Part shown: positions 53,148 to 61,267 of the stretch, in pieces
Numbering within the stretch: the first letter of the stretch is position 1
Layout of the letters: every line of letters starts with the position of its first letter
Source of the DNA: Nitratireductor mangrovi
GTDB lineage: Bacteria; Pseudomonadota; Alphaproteobacteria; Rhizobiales; Rhizobiaceae
Reading direction: 5' to 3'
Assembly (NCBI RefSeq): GCF_007922615.2
Contig: NZ_CP042301.2
Coordinates: 2,604,001 to 2,668,000 of the forward strand
Length of the DNA stretch: 64,000 bases
The notes under the pieces: generated by a model
Databases searched by the model: none
What the model was told of the DNA's origin: nothing
Seen by the model: only the letters and a program-made list of their open reading frames with translations
Program-made: the position numbers and the translations under genes

Positions 53148-54131
53148 CTATGCGAGCGGCGCCGCAAGCTGTGGCGGAAGATGCAGGTAGTGCGCCACTT
53201 TGCGCTTCGCCGCGATATCCTTCCAGACCATATCGACCTGATCAGCACTGAGCGCGGCCGCACCGGCGACGGCCGTTGCCGGCAATCCGTGATCAAGCCC
53301 GTAGAGGCAGAGGTCCATCTTGTCGTAGGGCAGCGCGAAGTAGAATTCTTCCTGCGTCTGCGGCAGCGAATAGGTGTCGGTGGTCGGCGGTCGGGTGCGC
53401 ACCTCCTCCGGCACGCCAAGATATTCGGCGAGCTGATAGACCTGCGACTTGTAGAGATGGGCAATCGGCTTCACATCCGCCGCCCCGTCGCCGTTCTTGA
53501 CGAAAAAGCCCTGATCGTACTCGAGCCGGTTGGGCGTGCCGATCACGGCGTAGTTGAGCCGGTCGGCATGATAATATTCGAGCTGCTTGCGCGTGCGCTG
53601 CTTCATGTTGGTCGCGGCCACGATGCCGAGATAGGCCGCGGCCGACAGGCGGTGCCTGGCGACTTCGCCATCCGGGCTGCGCACTACCAGCGAGGAAATA
53701 TTGTAGCCCGAAGTGGTCATGGCGTTGGCAAAGACGATCTTCGACGTCCAGCCAGGCCCGTATTCGGGAACGATCTCGCGGATGAACCGGTCGCGGCGGC
53801 GATAGCAGCCCATTGCCTCCAATGCCGGCCCGATATCTTCCACCTCGGCCGTTAGCCCGAAGGTGTCGGCGACCAGTTGGCCAAGCCGTTGGCTTTCGGG
53901 ATCGGAATCGTTCTCCGGCATCAGCAGGCAGTGAACGTTTTTCGCGCCGACGGCACGCGCGGCAAGGCCCGCGCAGACACTGGAATCGATGCCGCCGGAG
54001 AGACCGAGCACGAGCCCGCGCTTGCGCAGCGGGCCGCGAAGTTGCTCGCGCATGGCCGCGGCGATGCGATTGGTTTCGGCGGCCGCATCGATCGAAAGCG
54101 CGGCAGGGGAGAAGGTCGGACGATGGTTCAT
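53148..54131 (-). CDS. Divergent stand-alone NAD+ synthase-like (NadE) amidotransferase
   Basis: This 327-aa protein has the ATP-pyrophosphatase P-loop LVLGLSGGIDSSVCAGLAARA (SGGIDSS near residues 44-50) and the NadE-like NGDGAADVKPIAHLYKSQVYQLAEYLGVP. The canonical regions for deamido-NAD differ: GTPNRLEYDQGFF takes the place of the usual GTGNKSE, and the C-terminus reads TTDTYSLPQTQEEFYFALPYDKMD. There is no glutaminase domain. It overlaps the acyl ligase gene by 4 nt and sits downstream of an ACP and AsnB gene, so amidation of a carrier-linked or adenylated acid is as plausible as NAD synthesis. Family: certain. Substrate: open. Confidence 0.85.
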   Translation of the reverse strand: MNHRPTFSPAALSIDAAAETNRIAAAMREQLRGPLRKRGLVLGLSGGIDSSVCAGLAARAVGAKNVHCLLMPENDSDPESQRLGQLVADTFGLTAEVEDIGPALEAMGCYRRRDRFIREIVPEYGPGWTSKIVFANAMTTSGYNISSLVVRSPDGEVARHRLSAAAYLGIVAATNMKQRTRKQLEYYHADRLNYAVIGTPNRLEYDQGFFVKNGDGAADVKPIAHLYKSQVYQLAEYLGVPEEVRTRPPTTDTYSLPQTQEEFYFALPYDKMDLCLYGLDHGLPATAVAGAAALSADQVDMVWKDIAAKRKVAHYLHLPPQLAAPLA

Positions 54132-55666
54132 TCGACTGTTCCTGTTGCTTGCACGAGGCGGCGCACGACCTTGCCGCTCGCAGTCTTTGGCAAGGCGTCT
54201 CGGAAGGCGACCGCCTTGGGCACCATGAAGTCAGGCAGATGCTGCGCGCAGTGGCGCATGACGGCGCGCGCGCTGAGGTCGGGGTCCGAGGCGACGACCG
54301 TCGCGTGCAGCACGTTGCCGAGGAGCGCATCCGGCACGCCGGTGACGGCGGCTTCGCGTACACCCGAGCAACCGTGAAGCACGGCTTCGACCCGGCACGG
54401 GGCTACCTTTTCACCCCGGATCTTGATGATGTCGTCCTTGCGCCCGACGAAATGCAAAAAACCCTCCGTGTCGGCGCGGAAGAGATCGCCCGTGTGCAGT
54501 TGCGTCTCGCCGGTCGCCGGGTCGGGCCGGAGCGCCTCGCGCGTGGCCGCCTCGTTCTCCCAGTAGCCGAGCATCAGATGCGGTCCGCGCACCACAAGTT
54601 CCCCTGTGTCGCCGCGCGCGACCGGTAGGCCCTCGCCGTCGACGATGGTGACTTCGGTACCCGGGATCGCCTTGCCGACCGATTCAGGCTTGCGGTCGAT
54701 CTCCTCCGGCGGCAGGCTGGTCGCCCGTGCGCATTCGCTGAGCCCGTACATCGAATGCAGGTGCGCGCCCGGGAACAGACGCCGCAGCCCGGCAATGTGG
54801 GCCGCCGGCAAGGGGGCGGCGGCGTTGGTTATGTAGCGCAGTGCCGGCAGGCTCGTTGCGGAAAGATCGTTCATCGACAAAAGCATCGCGGCCATGGTCG
54901 GCACCAGCGGCAACCCGGTGACACCCTCCTTGCGTGCTTCCTCCATCACCGCATGCGGGAAAGCGAAACCCTTGGCCAGCAACAGCGTGGCGCCGGTGCG
55001 GACTGAAACGATCAGTTGGTAGAGCCCGTAGGTGAAGGAGAGCGGCAGCGCACCAAGCACAACGTCATCGGCACTGTTGCCGAGATAGGAGGCGATCGAG
55101 GCCGACACGGCGAGCATCGCCGAGTGTTGCATCATCACGCCCTTGGCCTGCCCGGTCGAGCCCGATGTGTAGATGATCATCGCCAGATCGGCTTCGGCGC
55201 CGATGTGCGTTGGACGGGGCGCGGCGGACCCCACGAGCGTCTCGAACGGTAAAAGCCCGGCTACGAGCGGCCCCTGCGCCCGCGCCACCACGATCCGCGG
55301 CGGCTCCGCCAATCCTTCCGCCGCGGCCGCGCACCCGGAGGCGTATTTCGCCTGGGTCAACGCCGCCCGCGGTCGGCAGTCGGCGAGCAACTGGCCGAGC
55401 CCGTTGCCCTTAAGTGATGGATTGACGGGGCAGAACACGGCGCCGGCCTTCAGCACCGCGAAGATCGACAGCGCCGCTTCGGCGATGTTGTCCATGAGGA
55501 TGACGACGCGGTCGCCCCGCTCGACACCCAACGCCACCAGCCCTGCAGCTAGCCGGTCAGAATCTGCATCAAGGTCGCCGTAGCTCATGCGCGCCGGGCC
55601 GTCGACGAGCGCGACCTTCTCGGGACGCTCCGCCGCGCTTTCGCGCAGAAGGTCTTCGACGCGCAC
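54128..55666 (-). CDS. Class I adenylate-forming acyl-CoA/acyl-ACP ligase
   Basis: This 512-aa AMP-forming enzyme has the full core: IIYTSGSTGQAKGVMMQH (P-loop, about residue 165), SMYGLSECARATSLP, LHTGDLFRADTEGF, GRKDDIIKIRGEKVAP and the C-terminal catalytic Lys in LPKTASGKVVRR. It activates a carboxylic acid as an acyl-AMP and loads a thiol. Because a stand-alone acyl carrier protein gene lies 9 nt upstream, loading of that ACP is likely. The start appears to be a GTG at 55666. The stop overlaps the NadE-like ATG (ATGA). Confidence 0.93.
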   Translation of the reverse strand: MRVEDLLRESAAERPEKVALVDGPARMSYGDLDADSDRLAAGLVALGVERGDRVVILMDNIAEAALSIFAVLKAGAVFCPVNPSLKGNGLGQLLADCRPRAALTQAKYASGCAAAAEGLAEPPRIVVARAQGPLVAGLLPFETLVGSAAPRPTHIGAEADLAMIIYTSGSTGQAKGVMMQHSAMLAVSASIASYLGNSADDVVLGALPLSFTYGLYQLIVSVRTGATLLLAKGFAFPHAVMEEARKEGVTGLPLVPTMAAMLLSMNDLSATSLPALRYITNAAAPLPAAHIAGLRRLFPGAHLHSMYGLSECARATSLPPEEIDRKPESVGKAIPGTEVTIVDGEGLPVARGDTGELVVRGPHLMLGYWENEAATREALRPDPATGETQLHTGDLFRADTEGFLHFVGRKDDIIKIRGEKVAPCRVEAVLHGCSGVREAAVTGVPDALLGNVLHATVVASDPDLSARAVMRHCAQHLPDFMVPKAVAFRDALPKTASGKVVRRLVQATGTVE

Positions 55667-55675
55667 CGCCGCGCC

Positions 55676-55948
55676 CTAGCCGGCGAGCCTTCGGCCCTCG
55701 CCGCGCTTGCGCGCGATGAAGGCGGCGATGTTGTCGATCGAATCGAGGTTGGCCGGTACGATGTCGGCGTCGGCGATCGTCAGCCCGAAATGCTCCTCGA
55801 GATAGGAGACCAACTCAAGGATGCCGGTGGAATCGACGAGGTCACTCTCGATCAGCGAAACGCTGTGCTCGAGCGGGTATTTGTCGTCACCGAAGAGAAA
55901 GTTCTCGACGATGAAGTCGCGCACCTGCTGGTGGACGGTATCGGACAT
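55676..55948 (-). CDS. Stand-alone acyl carrier protein
   Basis: This 90-aa protein is acidic and helical. It begins MSDTVHQQVRDFIVENFLFG and continues LIESDLVDSTGILELVSYLEE, placing the phosphopantetheine Ser at residue 40 within DST. Housekeeping AcpP has DSL, so this is a specialised carrier. EEHFGLTIADADIVPANLDSIDNIAAFI is the usual helix III/IV region. It lies 27 nt after the AsnB gene and 9 nt before the acyl ligase. Confidence 0.93.
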   Translation of the reverse strand: MSDTVHQQVRDFIVENFLFGDDKYPLEHSVSLIESDLVDSTGILELVSYLEEHFGLTIADADIVPANLDSIDNIAAFIARKRGEGRRLAG

Positions 55949-55975
55949 GGCGATGGCCTTTCTCGGTTCGAATTC

Positions 55976-57928
55976 TCAGCCGGCAAGCGCCGTTGGCGCG
56001 GCCCGGGACGGTGTGGCGAATTCCCTCGCCCAAAGTTGCGTTGACAGGATGCCGACGAAGGCGGCGTTGTCGCGAAAGCCGGCGATGAGACCACGCCGGC
56101 TTTTTTCGTAAAGCTTTGCCGCCGCACGCGGGTTGAACAGACCGGTCTCGGCGAGCGCGTCGGCCGAGAACAGCTGTTCAGCGCAGGCGCCTTCGGCACC
56201 GCCGAAGGAAGCGCTGTCGGGCGCACGGTATGGCTGCTTGGGACGTTCGGCTATCTTGGCAGGCACCAGGCCCTCCGCCGCGGCGCGCAGTATATGCTTC
56301 TCGCGCAGGCCTTTGAGCTTCATGCCGGGCGGGATGCGGGCTGCGAACTCGACCAGCCTGTGGTCGAGGAACGGAAATCGCGATTCCACGCCGTGCGCCA
56401 TCACCATTCGGTCGCCCTGGCTCGACAGGATGTAGCCGGGCAGAAGGAAGCGCGTTTCGAGATATTGCGCCTGATGCAGGACATGCCAGCGCCCGAACTC
56501 TGCTGGCAGCATGCCTGCCAGCTCGTCGGCCGCGTCGTAGCCGGCAAGCGTCGACCGCAACTCCTGCGAGAAGAAATTCTTCGCACCCGCCGTCGCGCGG
56601 AAGCGCGGCCGGTGCGAATAGAGCGGATCGTCCGCCGCATCAGCGCCGATCCCGAAAAAGGCCGCGAGAAACTCCGGGGACTGCTGCTGCAACGAACTCA
56701 AATAGGGATAGATCCTGCGGAACAGATTTGGCCTCAAACCCGAGGCCGGCTGTCGGGCACAGAAGCGGCGAATGCGGGCTTCCTTGAAAAGATCGTACCC
56801 GGCGAAGACCTCGTCGGCCCCTTCCCCCGACAGCACCACCTTCAGGTTCTGCGACCGCAACTCCTGCGCGAGCAGGTAGAGCGGCACCGGTGCCGTGCGC
56901 AGCACGGGACGTTCCATCTGGCGGACCACTTGCGGGAACGCCGCCGCAATGTCCTCGCCGCGGCATGCCACCCCATGGTGCCGCGTTCCGAGGGCGGCCG
57001 CCATCGTTTCCTGGAACCCGCTTTCGTCGAAATCCGGGTCGTCGAAGGTGACCGCGAAGGTGCGGAGGCCACCCGGCGCTTCACGCGCCGCCAGCGCGGA
57101 AACGAGCGACGAATCGAGCCCGCCGGAAAGGAACGAGCCGACCTCGACATCGGCGCGCAGGCGGATGCGGGTAGCGTCCTCGAGCAAGGCCCGCAATTCC
57201 TCGGCAATCGCGCTCTCGGGTCGATCTGCCGCCTGCTCCCCGCGGTCCGGAAATGTCAGCGACCAGTAGGCGTACGACCGGGCGCGGCCGTCATCGACGA
57301 TCATCACCTGCGCCGGCGGGAGTTCAAATACGTCCTTGAAGATGGTGCGCGGTGCGATCGGAGACCACAGAGTGAAGATCTGGTCGAGCGCCAGCGGGTC
57401 GACTTCGGCCGTGACCGCCGGCACCTCGAGAAGTGCCTTCGCCTCCGAGGCGAAATAGAACGTTCCGTCCCGCCACGCGTAAAGCAAGGGGCGCACGCCC
57501 ATGCGGTCGCGCGCCAGCATCAGCCGCCGGCAACGCCCGTCCCAGATTGCGAAGGCGAAATCGCCATTGAGCATGGTGACGAAATCGGGACCGAACTCCT
57601 CGTAGAGCTGCAGCACGACCTCGGTATCGCTCGCGGTGCGGAACCGGCACCCGCGTGCGCGCAGGGTTTCGCGCAACTCGACGAAATTGAACACCTCACC
57701 ATTGTAGGTGATGAAGACTTCGCCGCTGTGGCTCGCCATCGGCTGCGACGCCTGTTGGCCGGGGTCGATGACGGCGAGGCGGCGATGGCCGAGGCCGATG
57801 TCACGGCCGATATGAGCACCCTGCCCGTCCGGGCCGCGATGCGCCAGCGCCTGGCACATGCGCCACAAGAGCGCCGCGCCGTCACCGGGCGCGACGGCAT
57901 CACCGAAATAGCCCGCTATGCCGCACAT
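55976..57928 (-). CDS. Asparagine-synthase-type glutamine amidotransferase (AsnB-like)
   Basis: The protein is 650 aa. The N-terminal Ntn glutaminase starts MCGIAGYFGDAVAPGDG, with the nucleophilic Cys2 and downstream LAHRGPDGQGAHIGRDIGLGHRRLAVID. The C-terminal synthetase domain has a P-loop at FLSGGLDSSLVSALA (about residues 265-271). It also has VLSGEGADEVFAGYDLFKEARIR and the family C-terminus ESRFPFLDHRLVEFAARIPPG. Enzymes of this architecture make asparagine or amidate other carboxylates in polysaccharide, exosortase or antibiotic pathways. Being inside an ACP/ligase operon argues for the second. Confidence 0.94.
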   Translation of the reverse strand: MCGIAGYFGDAVAPGDGAALLWRMCQALAHRGPDGQGAHIGRDIGLGHRRLAVIDPGQQASQPMASHSGEVFITYNGEVFNFVELRETLRARGCRFRTASDTEVVLQLYEEFGPDFVTMLNGDFAFAIWDGRCRRLMLARDRMGVRPLLYAWRDGTFYFASEAKALLEVPAVTAEVDPLALDQIFTLWSPIAPRTIFKDVFELPPAQVMIVDDGRARSYAYWSLTFPDRGEQAADRPESAIAEELRALLEDATRIRLRADVEVGSFLSGGLDSSLVSALAAREAPGGLRTFAVTFDDPDFDESGFQETMAAALGTRHHGVACRGEDIAAAFPQVVRQMERPVLRTAPVPLYLLAQELRSQNLKVVLSGEGADEVFAGYDLFKEARIRRFCARQPASGLRPNLFRRIYPYLSSLQQQSPEFLAAFFGIGADAADDPLYSHRPRFRATAGAKNFFSQELRSTLAGYDAADELAGMLPAEFGRWHVLHQAQYLETRFLLPGYILSSQGDRMVMAHGVESRFPFLDHRLVEFAARIPPGMKLKGLREKHILRAAAEGLVPAKIAERPKQPYRAPDSASFGGAEGACAEQLFSADALAETGLFNPRAAAKLYEKSRRGLIAGFRDNAAFVGILSTQLWAREFATPSRAAPTALAG

Positions 57929-57955
57929 GGGCTGCCCGGTCTCCTCGCTGCGCGT

Positions 57956-59068
57956 TCAGTCAAAGCGATCTCCGATGAGACGCGACCAGGATTCTCCCGC
58001 AAAGCCGTTGAAGAAGGCTTTCCCGGCAAGGAAAGGTTCGAGCAATTGCCTGTCGCGTGCATGCACGATGCTTGACGACGCATGGACGAAGGCGAAGCGG
58101 CGCCCGAGCATCGCTTCCAGCAGCGCCGGCATGGTGCGGCCGCGCAAGGCCACCAGGCCGCGGCCGGCGGCGTCCGCCAGCATGGAATCGATGACGGCGC
58201 CAGCCTGGCCGGGCGCAAACAGAATCTGCACGACACGGCCAATGCGGCCAGCGTCACCGTAGTAGAGAAACAGGCCGACCGGCCGGCCACCGCGGGCAAC
58301 CACCTTGCGCCGCACCATCGTGCCCCAGGCGGCCTTGCGCCGCGACTCCCTTATCATTCGCGACAGGCTGTCGGGTCGCCACGATGGCCGCGCCGCGTAG
58401 CCCACCGTGAAGGTCGTGAAGAGATCAGCCGTCTCGTCGTCGTCAACTTCGGAACTTTCGAGCGTTCCTTCCGGGGCCTCGACGGGCAGATGCGACCACT
58501 GCGGCCCTCCCCCCCGGCGGCGCATGACGGCATCGAGCGGCCGCGCCAAGGGGCGCAAGAGACGCAGCGGCGCAAAGGCGGTGCCCACCATCTCGGCCGC
58601 GAACCCGGCCGGGCGGATGATGCGAAGCCATTCCAGGCTGTGGTCGGGCAGCACGGTGGCGCGCAGCTTGCGCCACATCGTGGTGGAGATGTCGTTCGCC
58701 GTCTCGGTCAGCGAGATATCCTGCGGTCCGCCGAGAAAGGCGCGCATCAGCCGGGCACCGGCGAAGGGGTTGCCGGCATGGTTGTCGACCATCAGGGTGC
58801 CGCACAGGGCGCCGCGCACATGGCGGTTGTCGACAAGCATCGGCAGCGGCAACACCCCGACGAAGCCGTCGGGTTTTCCGTCGTGACGCAGGTGAACGAA
58901 CGAATTGATTTCCGGATCGCGGTCGGGACTGTCGAGAAATATCCGGCCCAGATAGGCTTCGAGATCGGACGTGACCGGGGCGCGGGTCTTGCGCAGGATC
59001 GACTGGAACAGCCGCGCCACCTCGGGCACGTCGTCCTCGCACAAGGCCCTGACCTCCTGTTGCTCCAT
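57956..59068 (-). CDS. GNAT-superfamily acyltransferase-like protein
   Basis: The protein is about 370 aa, with a start at the ATG 59068 (MEQQEVRALCEDDVPEVARLFQ). FVHLRHDGKPDGFVGVLPLPML and GTLMVDNHAGNPFAGARLMRAFL resemble the GNAT core and acetyl-CoA pocket. A second lobe of similar size follows (LVALRGRTMPALLEAM). Two-lobed GNATs like this occur next to AsnB, acyl ligases and ACPs in exosortase-A-type and polysaccharide clusters. It is the first gene of the operon, 27 nt before the AsnB gene. An N-terminal extension to 59272 is unlikely. Function unknown. Confidence 0.78.
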   Translation of the reverse strand: MEQQEVRALCEDDVPEVARLFQSILRKTRAPVTSDLEAYLGRIFLDSPDRDPEINSFVHLRHDGKPDGFVGVLPLPMLVDNRHVRGALCGTLMVDNHAGNPFAGARLMRAFLGGPQDISLTETANDISTTMWRKLRATVLPDHSLEWLRIIRPAGFAAEMVGTAFAPLRLLRPLARPLDAVMRRRGGGPQWSHLPVEAPEGTLESSEVDDDETADLFTTFTVGYAARPSWRPDSLSRMIRESRRKAAWGTMVRRKVVARGGRPVGLFLYYGDAGRIGRVVQILFAPGQAGAVIDSMLADAAGRGLVALRGRTMPALLEAMLGRRFAFVHASSSIVHARDRQLLEPFLAGKAFFNGFAGESWSRLIGDRFD

Positions 59069-59510
59069 GCCTGTCAGCCGCGCCGGCCGATGCCGGCTCC
59101 CTGTCGTCCCCGTTCGCAGCTCGCACATCCGGAATTTTAGCCATGCGTGGATTAAGAAGCCGTTCATGGCGCTCGTCGGCGTTGGACCACCTGGAGCACG
59201 TAACTTGTCCCGACTGGACGGCGCCGGGGTATCTCTGGACGAAACGGCAGGGGGTGGCCGCGAAACCATCACGCACGCTGACGCTCACTCGACGCAGCCA
59301 TCGCCGATCAGGTGCAATCCCGATTGCGAGGGGCGGTATCAATGCCGGGCGCTTGGCGGCCGCTCAGCTTCGCGCAGCGCCGCCATCTTCGCTGCCGGAA
59401 TTTTCGTTTTTCAGGCGCTGGACAGGCCCGGAACACGTGCTATAACCCACGCGCTTTCGGGCCGGAGACTTTCGGCAAGATGCAAGGTGGCGGCCAGTCG
59501 GCTCGCCGAA
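59069..59510. other. Non-coding region upstream of the operon and of tRNA-Phe
   Basis: These 442 bp contain no convincing gene; open frames here lack a ribosome site and family character. The left part must hold the promoter of the seven-gene minus-strand operon, but I cannot identify a clear -35/-10 pair. The right part holds the tRNA promoter described separately. Confidence 0.5.
59419..59446 (+). promoter_or_regulatory. Promoter of tRNA-Phe
   Basis: TGGACA at 59419-59424 and TATAAC at 59441-59446 are separated by 16 nt. Transcription would begin near 59453, leaving a 5' leader of about 58 nt before the mature tRNA. Both elements fit sigma-70-type housekeeping promoters of alphaproteobacteria. 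Confidence 0.65.
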
Positions 59511-59586
59511 GCCCAGGTAGCTCAGTTGGTAGAGCAGCGGATTGAAAATCCGCGTGTCGGTGGTTCGATTCCGCCCCTGGGCACCA
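59511..59586 (+). tRNA. tRNA-Phe (anticodon GAA)
   Basis: The 76-nt cloverleaf is complete. The acceptor stem is GCCCAGG paired with CCTGGGC, and the D-arm contains AGCTCAGTTGGTAGAGC. The anticodon stem-loop is GCGGA-TTGAAAA-TCCGC with GAA at 59544-59546, and the T-arm contains GGTTCGATTCC. CCA is encoded (59584-59586). In Mesorhizobium loti R7A the tRNA-Phe 3' end is the attachment site of the symbiosis island. No integrase gene is in the window. Confidence 0.99.
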
Positions 59587-59797
59587 GCCCCTCTTCTCCT
59601 CGCCCTCCCTTTCGCCGAAATTTCCACGCTTAACTATCCGCAATATACTGATTTTATTTAATTTCTTGCCAAAATCGGCGCAAATCGACGTGTTTGCTCG
59701 GATTTGAGCGAACTTGGTCCGATGACGCGAGATGTTGCTATCCTTGTTGGTGTCTGAGAACCTTTTGGTATCGAGATCGCCGATAGGAGGTCTGGCA

Positions 59798-59839
59798 ATG
59801 GCTCTCTCCGTCGGCGTCGATCAAAAGGGTATGCTTTGA
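59798..59839 (+). CDS. Possible 13-codon leader-type reading frame
   Basis: A perfect AGGAGG (59785-59790) stands seven bases before an ATG that encodes MALSVGVDQKGML and then stops. A strong hairpin begins 18 nt after the stop. The spacing and strength of the ribosome site make translation plausible, but there is no same-strand gene downstream to be attenuated, so it could equally be the truncated start of a lost gene. Confidence 0.25.
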   Translation: MALSVGVDQKGML

Positions 59840-59856
59840 TGCCCGCGAAATGCACA

Positions 59857-59891
59857 CCGGCGGTGCGACCCACCAATGGTCGCACCGCCGG
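59857..59891. repeat. Perfect 14-bp inverted repeat (hairpin)
   Basis: The arms 59857-59870 and 59878-59891 are perfectly complementary (CCGGCGGTGCGACC and its reverse complement) around a 7-nt loop. No T-run follows on either side, so it is not a standard intrinsic terminator. A second, 7-bp hairpin (GCGGAGG at 59908-59914, CCTCCGC at 59933-59939) follows closely. Confidence 0.7.
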
Positions 59892-60058
59892 GCAGGCCAG
59901 CTCAGGCGCGGAGGAACCGCTGGGAGGCAAGTCCTCCGCCCCAAGTTGCTGACCAAGCCGATCGCCACCGGCAGGCGGCGTTCTGATTTGCCCGATCTAC
60001 GATGCAAGGACGACCGGCATGGCCAGTGCCAACGCCTAACTCCTCCTTCTCCCTCGCT

Positions 60059-61267
60059 TCACGCGGCTTGCTGACCCCAAGACGGAAATGGATCAGGCAG
60101 ATCTTGCCAGCGCCCGGGCATGAAGTCGTGGTCGTCTAGGAGGCATGCATCCAGCTCCGCCCGGATTTGCGCCTCGTTCATCGGGTCGCAGCCAATGAAG
60201 ACGATCTCCTGTCGACGGTCGCCCCAGATCGGATCCAGATAGGGCTTCATCGCAGCACGCCATTCGCGATCATCCGGCCATCGGTGTTTCGGTACCGCTG
60301 CCCACCAGAGCCCTCGCTTTCCGGTGCGGATCAGCGCGCCCGCCTGGCTGATTTCACCCACGTAATGCGGCCTTGTGGCGAGCCAGAAGAAGCCTTTGGC
60401 GCGAACGACGCCGGGCCACGGCCTGTTGATGAACGCCTGAAGCCGCGCTGGTTCGAACGGACGGCGCGCGTGATAGACGAAGGAGCGGATACCGTATTCC
60501 TCGGTTTCGGGAACATGTTCCGTGAAACCGTTCAGCTCCTTGAACCAGAGCGGATGTGTCTGCGCCTTCTCGAAATCGAAGCGGCCGGTGTCGAGTATCT
60601 TGTCGAGCGATACCCTGGCGAAATCCGTTTCAACCAGCTCTGCGTCGGGGTTCAGGGCGCGCGCGATCTTGCGAGCCAGATCAAGGTCATGGGCCGTTGC
60701 CTCCGAAACCTTGTTGAGAACGATGACGTCCGCAAACTCGATCTGCTCGACGAGAAGGTCGACCAATGCACGGTCGTCGGCGTCACCGGCGACCTCGCCG
60801 CGATCACGCAGGAAGTCGTGCGAGGAATAGTCCTTCAGCAGATTGACGGCATCGACGACCGTGACCATCGTGTCGAGCCGCGACACGTCTGACAGGCTCT
60901 CGCCGTTCTCGTCGCGGAAATCGAACGTGGTCGCGACGGGTAGCGGCTCGGCGATACCGGTTCCTTCGATCAGCAAGTGATCGAAGCGTCCCTGTTGTGA
61001 AAGACGGCGCACCTCCTTGAGAAGATCGTCGCGCAAGGTGCAGCAGATGCAGCCATTGGTCATCTCCACCAATTGCTCTTCGGTGCGCGAGAGGTTTGCG
61101 CCTCCGTCGCGCACCAGTGCGGCATCGATGTTCACTTCGCTCATGTCGTTGACGATCACGGCGACGCGTCGGCCTTCGCGGTTGTTGAGAACGTGATTCA
61201 GCAAGGTGGTCTTGCCGGCTCCAAGAAAGCCGGAGAGCACGGTGACGGGCAGGCGCTGGTCTGTCAT
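60059..61267 (-). CDS. Zinc-type G3E GTPase (ZigA/CobW family metallochaperone)
   Basis: This 402-aa P-loop GTPase has [20 protein letters not shown] (Walker A), [34 protein letters not shown] with the CxCC metal site, and [14 protein letters not shown]. The C-terminal CobW_C domain includes [12 protein letters not shown] and a tryptophan-rich end. It lacks the His-rich insert of the CobW at 34738 and matches the Zur-regulated group that supplies zinc to client proteins. The start overlaps the stop of the FAD oxidoreductase (ATGA), and the AztD-ZinT gene and Zur box lie upstream. Confidence 0.92.
   Translation of the reverse strand: MTDQRLPVTVLSGFLGAGKTTLLNHVLNNREGRRVAVIVNDMSEVNIDAALVRDGGANLSRTEEQLVEMTNGCICCTLRDDLLKEVRRLSQQGRFDHLLIEGTGIAEPLPVATTFDFRDENGESLSDVSRLDTMVTVVDAVNLLKDYSSHDFLRDRGEVAGDADDRALVDLLVEQIEFADVIVLNKVSEATAHDLDLARKIARALNPDAELVETDFARVSLDKILDTGRFDFEKAQTHPLWFKELNGFTEHVPETEEYGIRSFVYHARRPFEPARLQAFINRPWPGVVRAKGFFWLATRPHYVGEISQAGALIRTGKRGLWWAAVPKHRWPDDREWRAAMKPYLDPIWGDRRQEIVFIGCDPMNEAQIRAELDACLLDDHDFMPGRWQDLPDPFPSWGQQAA

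Larger units (their letters stand above)
59587..60058. other. Non-coding, AT-shifted region downstream of tRNA-Phe
   Basis: This 472-bp stretch has no credible long gene. Its first 100 bp is the most AT-rich non-coding sequence in the window (for example around 59640-59670). It contains a Shine-Dalgarno plus 13-codon frame and two hairpins, listed separately. Minus-strand open frames across it lack ribosome sites and family resemblance. It may be remnant or boundary DNA between tRNA-Phe and the zinc operon. Confidence 0.5.

Noticed and set aside
56294-58075. 593-aa plus-strand frame opposite the AsnB gene
   Set aside because: Antisense shadow; AsnB motifs (Cys2, SGGLDSS) are intact on the minus strand.
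59658-59930. Minus-strand frames of about 90 aa between tRNA-Phe and the zinc operon
   Set aside because: No ribosome site, no recognisable motif, and they run across the perfect hairpin at 59857-59891.
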